A stretch of 29,716 nucleotides of DNA from an uncultured Sutterella sp. (GTDB lineage: Bacteria > Pseudomonadota > Gammaproteobacteria > Burkholderiales > Burkholderiaceae_F). A program made the position numbers and the translations under genes. The notes under the pieces were generated by a model, which was not told the origin of the DNA, did not search any database, and worked only from the letters and a program-made list of their open reading frames with translations. The stretch's first letter is position 1. Each line of letters opens with the position of its first letter. Of this stretch, positions 7,803-16,602 are shown piece by piece. Location of the stretch: the NCBI GenBank assembly GCA_900544255.1, contig UQUM01000024.1, positions 1 to 29,716 of the forward strand, given 5' to 3'.

Positions 7803-10628
7803 TCACACGCGCTGCGGTTCATCCGTTCCGAACACTTCCCTCCACAAAGCCTTAACGTCCTCCGCTTCTTTACCTACCAAACCGGGTTCCACCCGCACGG
7901 GACCGCCCTCGGCGCCGAGCCCCAGTCGGATTTCGCGTTGGATGTCACGGTAGCGCCGATAAGCCTTCACGGCCTGCGCTGCCGTCGTTTCACGGATCAA
8001 ACCCGCCTTAGCGGTCATTTCCAAAAGAAGCGTGTTTCCGAAGTTATTGATGAGTTCGGTGTGCTCACGGCTTGCGGAGAGCACCATCTTCTGCACGGCA
8101 AATTCAATGTCCACCATTCCGCCGCGGTCGTGTTTGATGTCAAAGAGCGCACTACAGTTGGGGTGGCCTTCAAGCATCTTCGCGCGCATGGCGACGACGT
8201 CGCGTTTGAGTTTTTCTTCATCGCGCGGCATCTGAAGGATATAGGCGCGTTCCGCTTCGAACTTGCGCCCGATATCCGGATCCCCGGCACAGAACCGAGC
8301 CCGCGTCAGAGCCTGATGTTCCCAGGGCCAGGCGCCGTTGCCGTCGGTATTGCGCTGATAGCGCGAGAACATATCGAAAGAGGATACCGACAGTCCGTTC
8401 TGCCCGTTGGGCCTTAAGCGCATATCCACGTCAAAGAGAATCCCGGAACTCGTCTGCACCGTGAGCCAAGACAAAATCCGCCGCACAAGTTTGGTGTAAT
8501 TCGCTTCCGCCGCCGGATCCGGATCGTCGTAAAGGAAAATAATGTCCAAATCCGAAGAGTACCCCAATTCCTTGCCGCCCAATTTCCCGTAGGCAATCAC
8601 GGCGAACTTCGGCACGTCGCAGTGACGCGTCGGCACGGTATTCCACGCGAGTTCGATCACAAGCGCAATGACGGCGTCAGCCAAGGCCGACAAATGATCC
8701 GCAAGCCGTTCCACCGTGAGGCGCCCCGCCAAATCCGCGAGAAGCAGATGAAAAAGAGCACCGTGATGCGCATCCCGGAGCATATTCATCTGCTGCTCCC
8801 GATCGTCGGCAACGGTCGACAGCGCCTGCCGGAGGTTATCACTCCACGGCGTCCAATCCACGGACGTGTAGTTGTCGATCGGCTGCTCACGCCCGTCCAC
8901 CAATTCGTCCAAAAGGAGCGGATGCGCCGTGAGGTAATCCGCTGCCCAACGGCTCGTCGCGACCAAACGTCCTACGGCCGCAGCCGCGTTGGGGTACTGC
9001 TTTAAAAGCGCAATATAGGTCGGTCGCCCCAAGACGACTTCAAGAAGCCCCAAATACCGGATAAAAACTTCATCCTGCGCCACGTTGGCCGTTTGCAGCG
9101 CCGCCCATTCCGGCGCCTTTTCCGCCACCGACGCCGTAAAGTCGGCAAACTCCTCGCGCTCGCGGGCGCTGCGCTGCGCAAGCCGCCGGGATTCCAAGAG
9201 TTTATGCATGCGCTGCGCTAAATCCGCGGACGTCCGGTACCCCAACGACGTTAATTTTTCTTCGGTGAGCTTCAACGATTCGTCCCCCGGCGTTTCCCAA
9301 CCGGTCGGCCACCCCGTCCGAGTACGGTTGCCGACCTCTATGTGAAAAATACCGTCAAAAACACCGGCCACGAAGTCGTTCACTGACGCCAAACGCGTTT
9401 CCAACTCCGCTGCGCTCATCCCCAACATGGCCGCAATTTTTTCGTGCACCTCCGGCGCGTCCGACAAAATCTGCGTCTGTTTGTCGTCCACATACTGCAG
9501 GGCATGTTCGACGTTGCGCAGGAAAATGTAATCAGTCGAGAGCCGTACGGCCTTTTCAGGCGTAAGGGCCCCATGTTCAGCAAGTTCGGCAAGCATCGCG
9601 AGTGTCCCCTTCCCCTGCAGAGCCGGCTCCCGCCCACCGCGGATAATCTGAAAAGTCTGCGTGATGAATTCAATTTCGCGGATGCCGCCGCGTCCCAACT
9701 TCACGTTGCGCCCCGGTTCTTTTCCCGCTTCACGCCGCGTCGTTTCCGCGCGGATCATTTCGTGAAGTCTCGTAAGAGCGCTGATCGCAGAAAAGTCCAC
9801 ATATTTGCGGAACACAAAGGGACGAACCAAGTCATAAAGCCCCGTGACCGCCCCGTCAAACGCCGCCTGCGGCATAAAAACGGGGGTGTTCACCACGCGG
9901 CCCTTTAACCACGCAAAGCGTTCCCAGTCACGTCCTTCGGTATAAAGATAGTCTTCGAGCATATCGCGCGACACGACGATAGGACCCGAGTCGCCGAAGG
10001 GGCGCAGGCGCATGTCGACCCGAAACACGAACCCCGTGCCGTCCACATCGTTCAAAGCCGGAATCACGCGGCGCGCGAGACGCTCAAAAAACTCATGATT
10101 CGTCACTTCGCGCCGGGCATCCGGAAATTCCGGCGTCGCCTTCGTCGTCCCCGCTTCATCGTAGACAAAAATCAGGTCGATATCGGAACTCGCGTTGAGT
10201 TCCCCGCCGCCCAGCTTGCCCATGCCGACCACCATCAGATCCTGCGGCACACCGACGTCGCTCGTAGGTACGCCGAAGCGCCGCGCTAAATCCCGGGAAT
10301 GCACCCGCACGGCCGCCGAGACCGTAACTTCGGCTAAGTCCGTCATCGTCCGGACGACTTCCCCGTACCCGCCTTCGCCCGTGATGTCACGCGCAATCAC
10401 GCCGATCATGACGTCTCGTCTCAGTCGGCGCATCGCCACGGCGAGCGCCTCGGGTTCCGTCACGCAGGCTAATCTTTCTTCCATCGCCTGCCGCGTCACG
10501 GGCGAAGCCGCCAGCGCCGAGAGTCTTGCCTGACGGGTTGCCTCATCGGCGGAATAATCCAACGCCGTGAGCGAGCGTTTGACATAAAACGAGTAGTTTT
10601 CCACTTCACTTAACGCGAGTCGCGGCAT
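7803..10628 (-). CDS. glnE: Bifunctional glutamine synthetase adenylyltransferase / adenylyl-removing enzyme
   Basis: A protein of 941 residues (E. coli GlnE 946) that adenylylates and deadenylylates glutamine synthetase in response to PII and glutamine. Two nucleotidyltransferase domains are visible. The N-terminal deadenylylating domain has GMGKLGGGELNASSDIDLIF around residues 135-154, VDMRLRPFGDSGP and GRGGIREIEF. The C-terminal adenylylating domain has YGKLGGKELGYSSDLDIIF around 676-695 and VDMRLRPNGQNGL. The metal-binding D-x-D pairs are intact in both. I prefer the ATG at 10628, preceded by AGAGG at 6 bases. An in-frame TTG at 10697 would add 23 residues but has no well-placed ribosome binding site. 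It diverges from the yhdP-type gene and is followed by the M20 amidohydrolase. Confidence 0.95.
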   Translation of the reverse strand: MPRLALSEVENYSFYVKRSLTALDYSADEATRQARLSALAASPVTRQAMEERLACVTEPEALAVAMRRLRRDVMIGVIARDITGEGGYGEVVRTMTDLAEVTVSAAVRVHSRDLARRFGVPTSDVGVPQDLMVVGMGKLGGGELNASSDIDLIFVYDEAGTTKATPEFPDARREVTNHEFFERLARRVIPALNDVDGTGFVFRVDMRLRPFGDSGPIVVSRDMLEDYLYTEGRDWERFAWLKGRVVNTPVFMPQAAFDGAVTGLYDLVRPFVFRKYVDFSAISALTRLHEMIRAETTRREAGKEPGRNVKLGRGGIREIEFITQTFQIIRGGREPALQGKGTLAMLAELAEHGALTPEKAVRLSTDYIFLRNVEHALQYVDDKQTQILSDAPEVHEKIAAMLGMSAAELETRLASVNDFVAGVFDGIFHIEVGNRTRTGWPTGWETPGDESLKLTEEKLTSLGYRTSADLAQRMHKLLESRRLAQRSAREREEFADFTASVAEKAPEWAALQTANVAQDEVFIRYLGLLEVVLGRPTYIALLKQYPNAAAAVGRLVATSRWAADYLTAHPLLLDELVDGREQPIDNYTSVDWTPWSDNLRQALSTVADDREQQMNMLRDAHHGALFHLLLADLAGRLTVERLADHLSALADAVIALVIELAWNTVPTRHCDVPKFAVIAYGKLGGKELGYSSDLDIIFLYDDPDPAAEANYTKLVRRILSWLTVQTSSGILFDVDMRLRPNGQNGLSVSSFDMFSRYQRNTDGNGAWPWEHQALTRARFCAGDPDIGRKFEAERAYILQMPRDEEKLKRDVVAMRAKMLEGHPNCSALFDIKHDRGGMVDIEFAVQKMVLSASREHTELINNFGNTLLLEMTAKAGLIRETTAAQAVKAYRRYRDIQREIRLGLGAEGGPVRVEPGLVGKEAEDVKALWREVFGTDEPQRV

Positions 10629-10730
10629 ACGGGCCTCTGCAAAAAAACGGAACCGATCGAAAAGTGCGGGTATACCGTCCGAAACAATTTCGGCCAAACC
10701 TGCCGACCGGCTGTGCTACAGTGACGAAAA

Positions 10731-10756
10731 GCGCCGAAAAACGGTCTCTGCGGCGC
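10731..10756 (+). other. Inverted repeat in the glnE/yhdP divergent region
   Basis: GCGCCG at 10731-10736 and CGGCGC at 10751-10756 form a 6-bp inverted repeat with a 14-base spacer, 41 bases before the yhdP start. The 169 bases between the two divergent genes must hold both promoters, but I could not assign clear -35/-10 pairs. The repeat could be a leader hairpin or a regulator site. Confidence 0.3.
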
Positions 10757-10797
10757 CTGATTGACTCATTTTACCTGCGAGCGTCCCCAATCCCATC

Positions 10798-13700
10798 ATG
10801 AGCAAAGGCTTTCACTTCCTGCCGCTGCGTGTCCGCGCTTTTTTGCGGCATCCCCGTGTAAGGCCCTACGTCATCACGCTCTTTTGGTCGCTCACGATTT
10901 TCTATTTCGTCTTCGGTGCCCTCATCCTCTTTACGCGCTGGTACCTGCTGCCGCAGGTGGATCGCTTTAAGGACGACATTGCCGATTATCTCGGCCGCAC
11001 GACTCAATCCGTCGTCACGATTGAGGCCGTCAGACCCAGTTGGGATTCGTTTTGGCCGCGGCTCGAACTCACCAGCGTACGCTTTCAGAAAACCGACGAC
11101 CGCCACGAAAACGCCGACGTTCTCAATCTCACCCGACTCGCCGCCTCCTTTTATTGGCGTAGTTTTCTCGGTACCCCGGCTTTTCGCCGGCTCGTCATCT
11201 CGGAAGCAGATCTCTCCGTACGTCTGAAAGAAAACAATACCTGGGACGTTGCGGGGTTTTCCTTCACCCCGGCCGCCGATACAGGCCCCTCGACGTCTGA
11301 CGACAACCCCGTCATTCAGTGGCTTTTGCATCAAGGGGAACTCGTCGTTGAAAAGTCCCGGCTCCGCCTCATCGACCTCACGTACGAGACCCCCGAAGAA
11401 GTGCTTTTCACCGATGTGAATGCCGTCTTTGAAAAAGGACTCACCGATTGGAAATTCGGGCTTCAGGCCGTACAAGCGAGCGACACCGAGAACCCCGTCG
11501 ACATTCGCGCTCGGTTTACGACGTCGCTTTTTTCGCCCACGTCCGACTGGCGCACGTGGTCGGGGCAACTCTACGCTGAGCTTTCTCACTTTGACTTTGC
11601 CGACCTTTGCGACGGGACGCCGCTCGCGAAGTTTCTCAAAAAGGGTCGGGGGCATACCCGAAGCTGGGCAGATTTTTCAGACGGCAAAGTCACGTCCGTC
11701 ACCGCCGACGTTGCACTGAACGAAGCCGTTCTGCAGTTTGCTGAGAATTTAAAGCCCCTTGCCGTCACGGACATCCGCACGCGGCTCATGCTCGAAAACG
11801 ATAACGTCCTGCACCTTAAAGCCGCAGGGCTTTCCTACCGCAACGCCTTTCACGAGGCGTTCGGACCGATCGACATCACATCCGACCTCGTGCTGTCGGC
11901 CGATAAAACGGATACCGAATCCGTGGCGATCACGGTTTCTGCCTTGGAGCTTGAACCCCTGATGCAGCTTCTGCCGCACGTGCCGATACCGCGCCCCGTA
12001 GCCGACCTCATCATCCGTCACCGGCCGCGTGGCCACCTCGCCGCCACCACTTTCTCCTGGCTCGGTTCCCTCAATAATCCGACGGACTGGAAAGTGACGA
12101 CGGATTTTGAAGGACTGGCTCTCGATACCGGTCTCTCCCACCGCGATCAAAAACAAAATCCGAACGCCGTCGGTTTTGGTTTTTCTTCCCTTGCGGGTCT
12201 TGCTACCCTGACCCCCGACGGCGGCGAAGTGCGCTTGGCGAGTCCCGCTGCGCGTCTCACGGCACAAGGCGTATTCGCTCATCCGACCTTGCACGCCGAC
12301 AGCCTCACCGGTACCGTTCGCTGGAAAAATGCCTCGACGCAACCGGACGGCCGTTCAATGCCGCTTACCGTCACATTTGACGACGTGCATGTTGCCAATG
12401 CCGACGCCGAAGCCATCGTCTCGGGCACTTGGCAGGCGGTGGGCCCCGCCGGTACGGCGGATTTAAAGGGGCGGATTTTCCGCGCTGAAGCCCGCCGCGT
12501 CTGGCGCTATATGCCGGAAGTCGTCGGACATTCCGTCATCCGATGGCTCGAAGCCGGCTTACCCCGGGGAACGGCTTCCGACGGCGTGTTTGAGATTCGC
12601 GGGGACTTTACGAAATTTCCCTGGGCAAAACCGGAAGACAACGGTCGCTTCTTCATTTCCGCCCGAGTTCATGACGTCACCGTCGATTACGTACCGAGTT
12701 ACCGCCGCCGAGCCGACAAAACGTTTATCCCCGGGGAATGGCCGCTTCTCGAAAAAATCGAAGGGCAGCTCACCTTTGAAGGCGCCGGCATGACGGTCGA
12801 AGCCGACTCCGCTCAAACCCACGGCGTCGCCGTGACGTCCGCCCGCGCCGTAATCCCCGTCCTTTCGACGCCCGAAGTTACGCTCACCGTCGACGGCAAG
12901 GCGCAGGATCAGCTGGGACTCATGTTTGACTACGTCGCCGCAAGTCCCGTGAGAGGGTACGTCAAAGGCGCTTTTGACGGTACGACGGCCACCGGCCCCG
13001 GCGACTTATCGCTGCACCTTGAGATTCCGCTTCTGCACGCCGGGGATACCAAGGTAAAAGGCGCCGTGACGCTTAACGACAACGACATCACCATGGCGCA
13101 TCCCGTGCCGCCCTTGACGCACGCCTTCGGTACCGTTCACTTCTTTGAACGCGGTGCCGCGGGTGAACGCATTACCGCCAAAGTCTGGGGGCGCGACGTG
13201 AGCGCCGATCTCTCCACGGACGACAACGGCACCATTGCCATTGCGCTCTCGGGAAAAGCCTCCCCTGACAACATTCCTTATTTTGCGGACGTCGCCGTTC
13301 TTAAGGAAGCGCTTACTCACTTTAAGGGCGAGACCCCCTTCGTCGGCACGGTACGCATTGCTTCCGGCACCGGCGTTTCCGTCAACGTGCAGACGTACCT
13401 CGAAGGCGTCACGAGCGACCTCCCTGCGCCGTTCGCAAAAAAAGCCGGAGAACGCTGGCCCTCGGCATTTTCGTTGACACCCCTGAAAACTTCCGTCGGG
13501 AACGGCTTTGACCTTACCCTCTCCATTGACAGAACCCGTTTCAACACAGTTCTGCAGCTTCCCGAAGGTCGCTCCCGCCTCCTCACCCGCGGCAGTTTTG
13601 CCGTGGGCCGCCGCACGGGACTGCCCCGCTCGGGACTTGCGCTTGAAATCACCGGGACCGAATTACGGGCGGATACTTGGCAGCCGATCATTGAAAAGCT

Positions 13701-14856
13701 CATCGCCGCTGCCGCACAGTCCTCCGAGAAAGACCCCTCAATTTCCGGAAGCCGGCCTCCGGCGCTGCTTGAACGCGTAACGGTCGACACCCAAAACTTC
13801 AACGTCTCTCAGATGGATCTCGGCCCTTTGGACGTACGGGCTGAAATGACGAGTCCCGAAGATTGGCGCATCCGTATTTCCGGCGACGCCGCCGACGGTA
13901 CCGTCAACTGGAATCAGAACGGCCAAGGTTCCGTACGGGCGGTTTTCACGAAAATGGCGCTCCCCGAGCGCAGTCAGTCCACGCTTGCCGATGCGTTCGA
14001 AGAGCCGCCGAAGTCCCTGATGCCGTCGCTTTTAGCCCGAGTAGACGATTTCCGCCTCGGAAAAATGCATTTGGGCCGCATCAATCTGTCGGCCGTCAAC
14101 CGTGTAGACGCCGAAGGGCGCCGTTGGACCATCGATTCGCTCACCGTTGAGAATCCCGGCGGCACGCTCACCGGTGCCGGCGAGTGTCGAGAAAAAGCCG
14201 GGCGATTCACGACGCACGTAAATGCCGAAGTCCGAACCAAAGACGCCGGGAGACTTCTTTCCGAACTCGGCTGGCCACGAGCGCTCGAAGACGGGCGCGG
14301 CACGGCTTCCGCCGAACTCACGTGGGACGGCACACCGTGGTCGCCGGTCATCAATACCATCAACGGCCCCGTTTACCTTGATCTCAAAAAAGGCTCACTG
14401 CGTCAAGTGGATACCGGCGTGGGAGGCGCCGTGCTGACGCTCTTTTCGATGCAGTCTCTCGTAAAGCGTCTGCAGCTTGATTTCAGCGATCTCGCCCGCG
14501 ACGGTTTTGCATTTGATTCCCTCTTCTTTGACAGTGCGTTTAAGTCCGGCGTTCTCTCGACCGACAACGGCCGCATCATCGGACCGCATGCATCCGTCTT
14601 AATGACGGGATCGGCGGACTTTACGACGGAAACGCTCGACAGCCGCGTCGTCGTTCTTCCCGACATCAACGCCGGCGGGGCGTCGCTCGCGGTTGCCATC
14701 GTCAACCCCATCGTCGGCATCAGTACCTTCATTGCCCAGATGCTGATGCGCGATCCCTTGTCAAAGCTCTTTGCGACGGAATACGTGGTAAAAGGTCCTT
14801 TTTCCAATCCTTCGTTTGCCAAAGCGAGCGACTTGAAAAATAAAGATACCCATTAA
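10798..14856 (+). CDS. yhdP: YhdP family protein (AsmA-like, DUF3971), phospholipid transport
   Basis: A giant 1352-residue envelope protein of the YhdP/TIGR02099 family (E. coli YhdP 1266). A single transmembrane segment at about residues 23-48 anchors the N-terminus in the inner membrane. The rest is a long beta-rich repeat region predicted to span the periplasm as a grooved bridge. The C-terminal AsmA-like part contains GGTLTGAGECREK, ELTWDGTPWSPVINTINGPVYLDLKKGSL and GPHASVLMTGSADFTT. In E. coli, YhdP, TamB and YdbH act together to move phospholipids to the outer membrane. The start has no strong ribosome binding site. It diverges from glnE; a PlsC-like acyltransferase and a CdsA-like gene follow after 78 bases, which fits a lipid theme. 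Confidence 0.88.
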   Translation: MSKGFHFLPLRVRAFLRHPRVRPYVITLFWSLTIFYFVFGALILFTRWYLLPQVDRFKDDIADYLGRTTQSVVTIEAVRPSWDSFWPRLELTSVRFQKTDDRHENADVLNLTRLAASFYWRSFLGTPAFRRLVISEADLSVRLKENNTWDVAGFSFTPAADTGPSTSDDNPVIQWLLHQGELVVEKSRLRLIDLTYETPEEVLFTDVNAVFEKGLTDWKFGLQAVQASDTENPVDIRARFTTSLFSPTSDWRTWSGQLYAELSHFDFADLCDGTPLAKFLKKGRGHTRSWADFSDGKVTSVTADVALNEAVLQFAENLKPLAVTDIRTRLMLENDNVLHLKAAGLSYRNAFHEAFGPIDITSDLVLSADKTDTESVAITVSALELEPLMQLLPHVPIPRPVADLIIRHRPRGHLAATTFSWLGSLNNPTDWKVTTDFEGLALDTGLSHRDQKQNPNAVGFGFSSLAGLATLTPDGGEVRLASPAARLTAQGVFAHPTLHADSLTGTVRWKNASTQPDGRSMPLTVTFDDVHVANADAEAIVSGTWQAVGPAGTADLKGRIFRAEARRVWRYMPEVVGHSVIRWLEAGLPRGTASDGVFEIRGDFTKFPWAKPEDNGRFFISARVHDVTVDYVPSYRRRADKTFIPGEWPLLEKIEGQLTFEGAGMTVEADSAQTHGVAVTSARAVIPVLSTPEVTLTVDGKAQDQLGLMFDYVAASPVRGYVKGAFDGTTATGPGDLSLHLEIPLLHAGDTKVKGAVTLNDNDITMAHPVPPLTHAFGTVHFFERGAAGERITAKVWGRDVSADLSTDDNGTIAIALSGKASPDNIPYFADVAVLKEALTHFKGETPFVGTVRIASGTGVSVNVQTYLEGVTSDLPAPFAKKAGERWPSAFSLTPLKTSVGNGFDLTLSIDRTRFNTVLQLPEGRSRLLTRGSFAVGRRTGLPRSGLALEITGTELRADTWQPIIEKLIAAAAQSSEKDPSISGSRPPALLERVTVDTQNFNVSQMDLGPLDVRAEMTSPEDWRIRISGDAADGTVNWNQNGQGSVRAVFTKMALPERSQSTLADAFEEPPKSLMPSLLARVDDFRLGKMHLGRINLSAVNRVDAEGRRWTIDSLTVENPGGTLTGAGECREKAGRFTTHVNAEVRTKDAGRLLSELGWPRALEDGRGTASAELTWDGTPWSPVINTINGPVYLDLKKGSLRQVDTGVGGAVLTLFSMQSLVKRLQLDFSDLARDGFAFDSLFFDSAFKSGVLSTDNGRIIGPHASVLMTGSADFTTETLDSRVVVLPDINAGGASLAVAIVNPIVGISTFIAQMLMRDPLSKLFATEYVVKGPFSNPSFAKASDLKNKDTH

Positions 14857-14902
14857 AACGGGCCGCACGGCGGCGCCCCTTCTCTCTAAAATAAAGCCCG
14901 TT
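14857..14902 (+). other. Long-spaced inverted repeat after yhdP
   Basis: AACGGGC (14857-14863) and GCCCGTT (14896-14902) are inverted repeats with a 32-base spacer, immediately after the yhdP stop. No T-run follows, so it is not a standard terminator. It may allow partial read-through into the acyltransferase gene. Confidence 0.25.
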
Positions 14903-14934
14903 GACGTACGTTCTTCTTTACTGAGGTATTCGAT

Positions 14935-15546
14935 TTGTTCCGCTATCAACTGATGACGCCCATTGTGTGGCTCACGCGCTTACTGGTGGGCGCCTACCCG
15001 CAGTGGGTCGGCTGTACGCCGTCGCATACACAGCGCATCTACTTTGCCAACCACTCGAGCCACCTCGACACCATCGCCATTTGGGCGTCGCTCCCGGCGG
15101 TGCTGCGCGGCACGACGCGCCCTGTGGCAGCCAAAGACTATTGGAGCCACGGTCTTGCGCGAAAACGCATTGCCAAGGAACTCAACGTCGTTTTGATCGA
15201 CCGCCGGGGTGAGCACCGCACCGATCCCTTGGCTCCCTTACGAGAAGCTCTCATGGCAGGCGAATCCCTTATTATTTTTCCGGAAGGCACGCGGCGTCCC
15301 CAACCTATTCCGAGCGACTTCAAAAGCGGCATCTGGCGCCTGATGCGTGACTTTCCGCAAGTCGAACTGATTCCGGTCTACATCGAAAACCTCTACCGCG
15401 CGATGCCCAAGGGCGTCGTCATTCCGGTACCTACGATCTGCACCATCCGCTTCGGGGCACCGCTGCCGCATTCGCCGGAAGAACCCAAGGAAGCGTTTTT
15501 AACCAAGGCCCGACAGGCCGTTGTTGATTTGGCGACGATATCATGA
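14935..15546 (+). CDS. 1-acyl-glycerol-3-phosphate acyltransferase-like (PlsC family)
   Basis: A 203-residue membrane-associated acyltransferase. The catalytic NHSSHLD motif (H-x4-D, His40 to Asp45) and the substrate-binding FPEGTR (115-120) are both intact. A third block, LIPVYIENLYR, matches the family pattern around the acyl-acceptor site. Canonical members add the second acyl chain to lysophosphatidic acid. The short length and the operon suggest a paralogue of the housekeeping PlsC, so the acceptor lipid is uncertain. The start is TTG at 14935, supported by TGAGG about 8 bases upstream; the next ATG at 14953 has no such site. It overlaps the following CdsA-like gene by 4 bases (ATGA), so the pair is translationally coupled. 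Confidence 0.88.
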   Translation: MFRYQLMTPIVWLTRLLVGAYPQWVGCTPSHTQRIYFANHSSHLDTIAIWASLPAVLRGTTRPVAAKDYWSHGLARKRIAKELNVVLIDRRGEHRTDPLAPLREALMAGESLIIFPEGTRRPQPIPSDFKSGIWRLMRDFPQVELIPVYIENLYRAMPKGVVIPVPTICTIRFGAPLPHSPEEPKEAFLTKARQAVVDLATIS

Positions 15547-16499
15547 TGCGACTCGGATTAAGCCTCAACATGGGCTACCTCATTATTTTGGCGTCGCTCA
15601 TCATTTTGATGGCGGCAGGAACCATCTACGGCCTCTGGGCCGAAGGGCGCGCGAAGACGCCGGACGCCGTACAGCGCTTAGCGATCGTCAACAGTCGTAC
15701 CCGCATGGGCTGGTGGCTCATCGTCATTTATGCCGTCGCCTGGTGGTTCGGGCCGGCGACGCTCAACATTCTCTTTGCCGTCTTCTCCTTCTTCCTCCTG
15801 CGGGAATTCATTGCGCTCACCCCGATCAAGCATACGGATCACTGGGTACTCGTCATCGCTTTCTATCTGGCGATTCCGATTCAGTACATCCTCGTGTACC
15901 TTGACTTACCGGCGGTCTACACAGTCTTCATTCCGGTGTACCTTTTTCTCGCGCTTCCCGTCGTCGCTGCGCTTTCGCACGACACGGACCGGTATCTGGA
16001 GCGCGTCGCCAAGGTGCAGTGGGGCGTCATGATCTGCGTCTTCTGCGTGAGTCACGCGCCGGCCTTGGCGAACCTTGAACTCGAACGCTTTAATTCCACC
16101 GGGCTCCTGGTGCTCCTCTATTTCCTCATCACGGTTTTCTGCACGGATCTTTTTGCCGTGATTTCGAGTTCCGCTCTCGGGGGGCGCGCGATGAAGATGA
16201 GTCCCAATAAGACGACGAAGGGGTACCTTGTGGGCGGCGCCCTGGGACTTGCCGTCGGTACGGCGCTGTTCTGGCTGACGCCCTTTCAGCTGTGGCAGGC
16301 TTCGCTTTTCTCGCTTGCGATCGTCCTTTCCTGTATTGTGGGCGACATCGTCATCAACTCGGTGAAGGTGAGTCTCGGCGCCCGTAATTACGACGGGGAA
16401 CTTTATATCGGCCGCGGCATTCTGGAACGACTCGCCCCCCTCACCTTTGCCGCCCCCGTGTTCTATCACTTAAACGTTCTCTGCCGTCCGTTCCTGTAG
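15543..16499 (+). CDS. CdsA/YnbB-like cytidylyltransferase-family membrane protein with degenerate signature
   Basis: A 318-residue polytopic membrane protein with about eight hydrophobic segments, resembling E. coli YnbB and more distantly CdsA, which makes CDP-diacylglycerol from phosphatidate and CTP. The fold markers remain: VFCVSHAPAL, TDLFAV and KMSPNKTTKG. The C-terminal family signature is eroded. Where active enzymes read about GxKDSGxLxPGHGGxLDRxDSL, this protein reads GARNYDGELYIGRGILERLAPL. The Asp of KDSG becomes Asn, the Asp of LDR becomes Glu and the next Asp becomes Ala; HGG is also lost. The acids of this signature are needed for catalysis in studied homologues, so the protein may be inactive as a CDP-DAG synthase or have a changed reaction. 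It is coupled to the acyltransferase gene upstream. Confidence 0.8.
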   Translation: MMRLGLSLNMGYLIILASLIILMAAGTIYGLWAEGRAKTPDAVQRLAIVNSRTRMGWWLIVIYAVAWWFGPATLNILFAVFSFFLLREFIALTPIKHTDHWVLVIAFYLAIPIQYILVYLDLPAVYTVFIPVYLFLALPVVAALSHDTDRYLERVAKVQWGVMICVFCVSHAPALANLELERFNSTGLLVLLYFLITVFCTDLFAVISSSALGGRAMKMSPNKTTKGYLVGGALGLAVGTALFWLTPFQLWQASLFSLAIVLSCIVGDIVINSVKVSLGARNYDGELYIGRGILERLAPLTFAAPVFYHLNVLCRPFL

Positions 16500-16520
16500 T
16501 CCTTACGCACCGACCAATCG

Positions 16521-16545
16521 CGCCCTGCCGAGTGCAGGGCGTTTT
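16521..16545 (+). terminator. Rho-independent terminator after the CdsA-like gene
   Basis: CGCCCTGC (16521-16528), a 5-base loop CGAGT and GCAGGGCG (16534-16541) form a perfect 8-bp GC-rich stem followed by TTTT. It ends the yhdP/acyltransferase/CdsA-like unit 22 bases after the last stop codon. Confidence 0.85.
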
Positions 16546-16562
16546 GGTCTGGACGGGTTCGT

Positions 16563-16568
16563 TACAAT
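16563..16568 (+). promoter_or_regulatory. Possible -10 box (TACAAT) for thyA-folA
   Basis: TACAAT lies 34 bases before the thyA ATG and just past the preceding terminator, where a promoter is needed. No good -35 hexamer is present at 17 bp. Confidence 0.4.
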
Positions 16569-16602
16569 GCGCCTACCTTTTATTTTTCCGGCGAGACAAC
16601 CG

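Noticed and set aside
6703..7953. 416-residue open frame opposite the M20 amidohydrolase
   Set aside because: In-register antisense shadow; the amidohydrolase on the other strand has complete family motifs.
10629..10697. 23-residue N-terminal extension of GlnE from a TTG codon
   Set aside because: No well-placed ribosome binding site before the TTG, whereas AGAGG precedes the ATG at 10628; the extension is not excluded with certainty.
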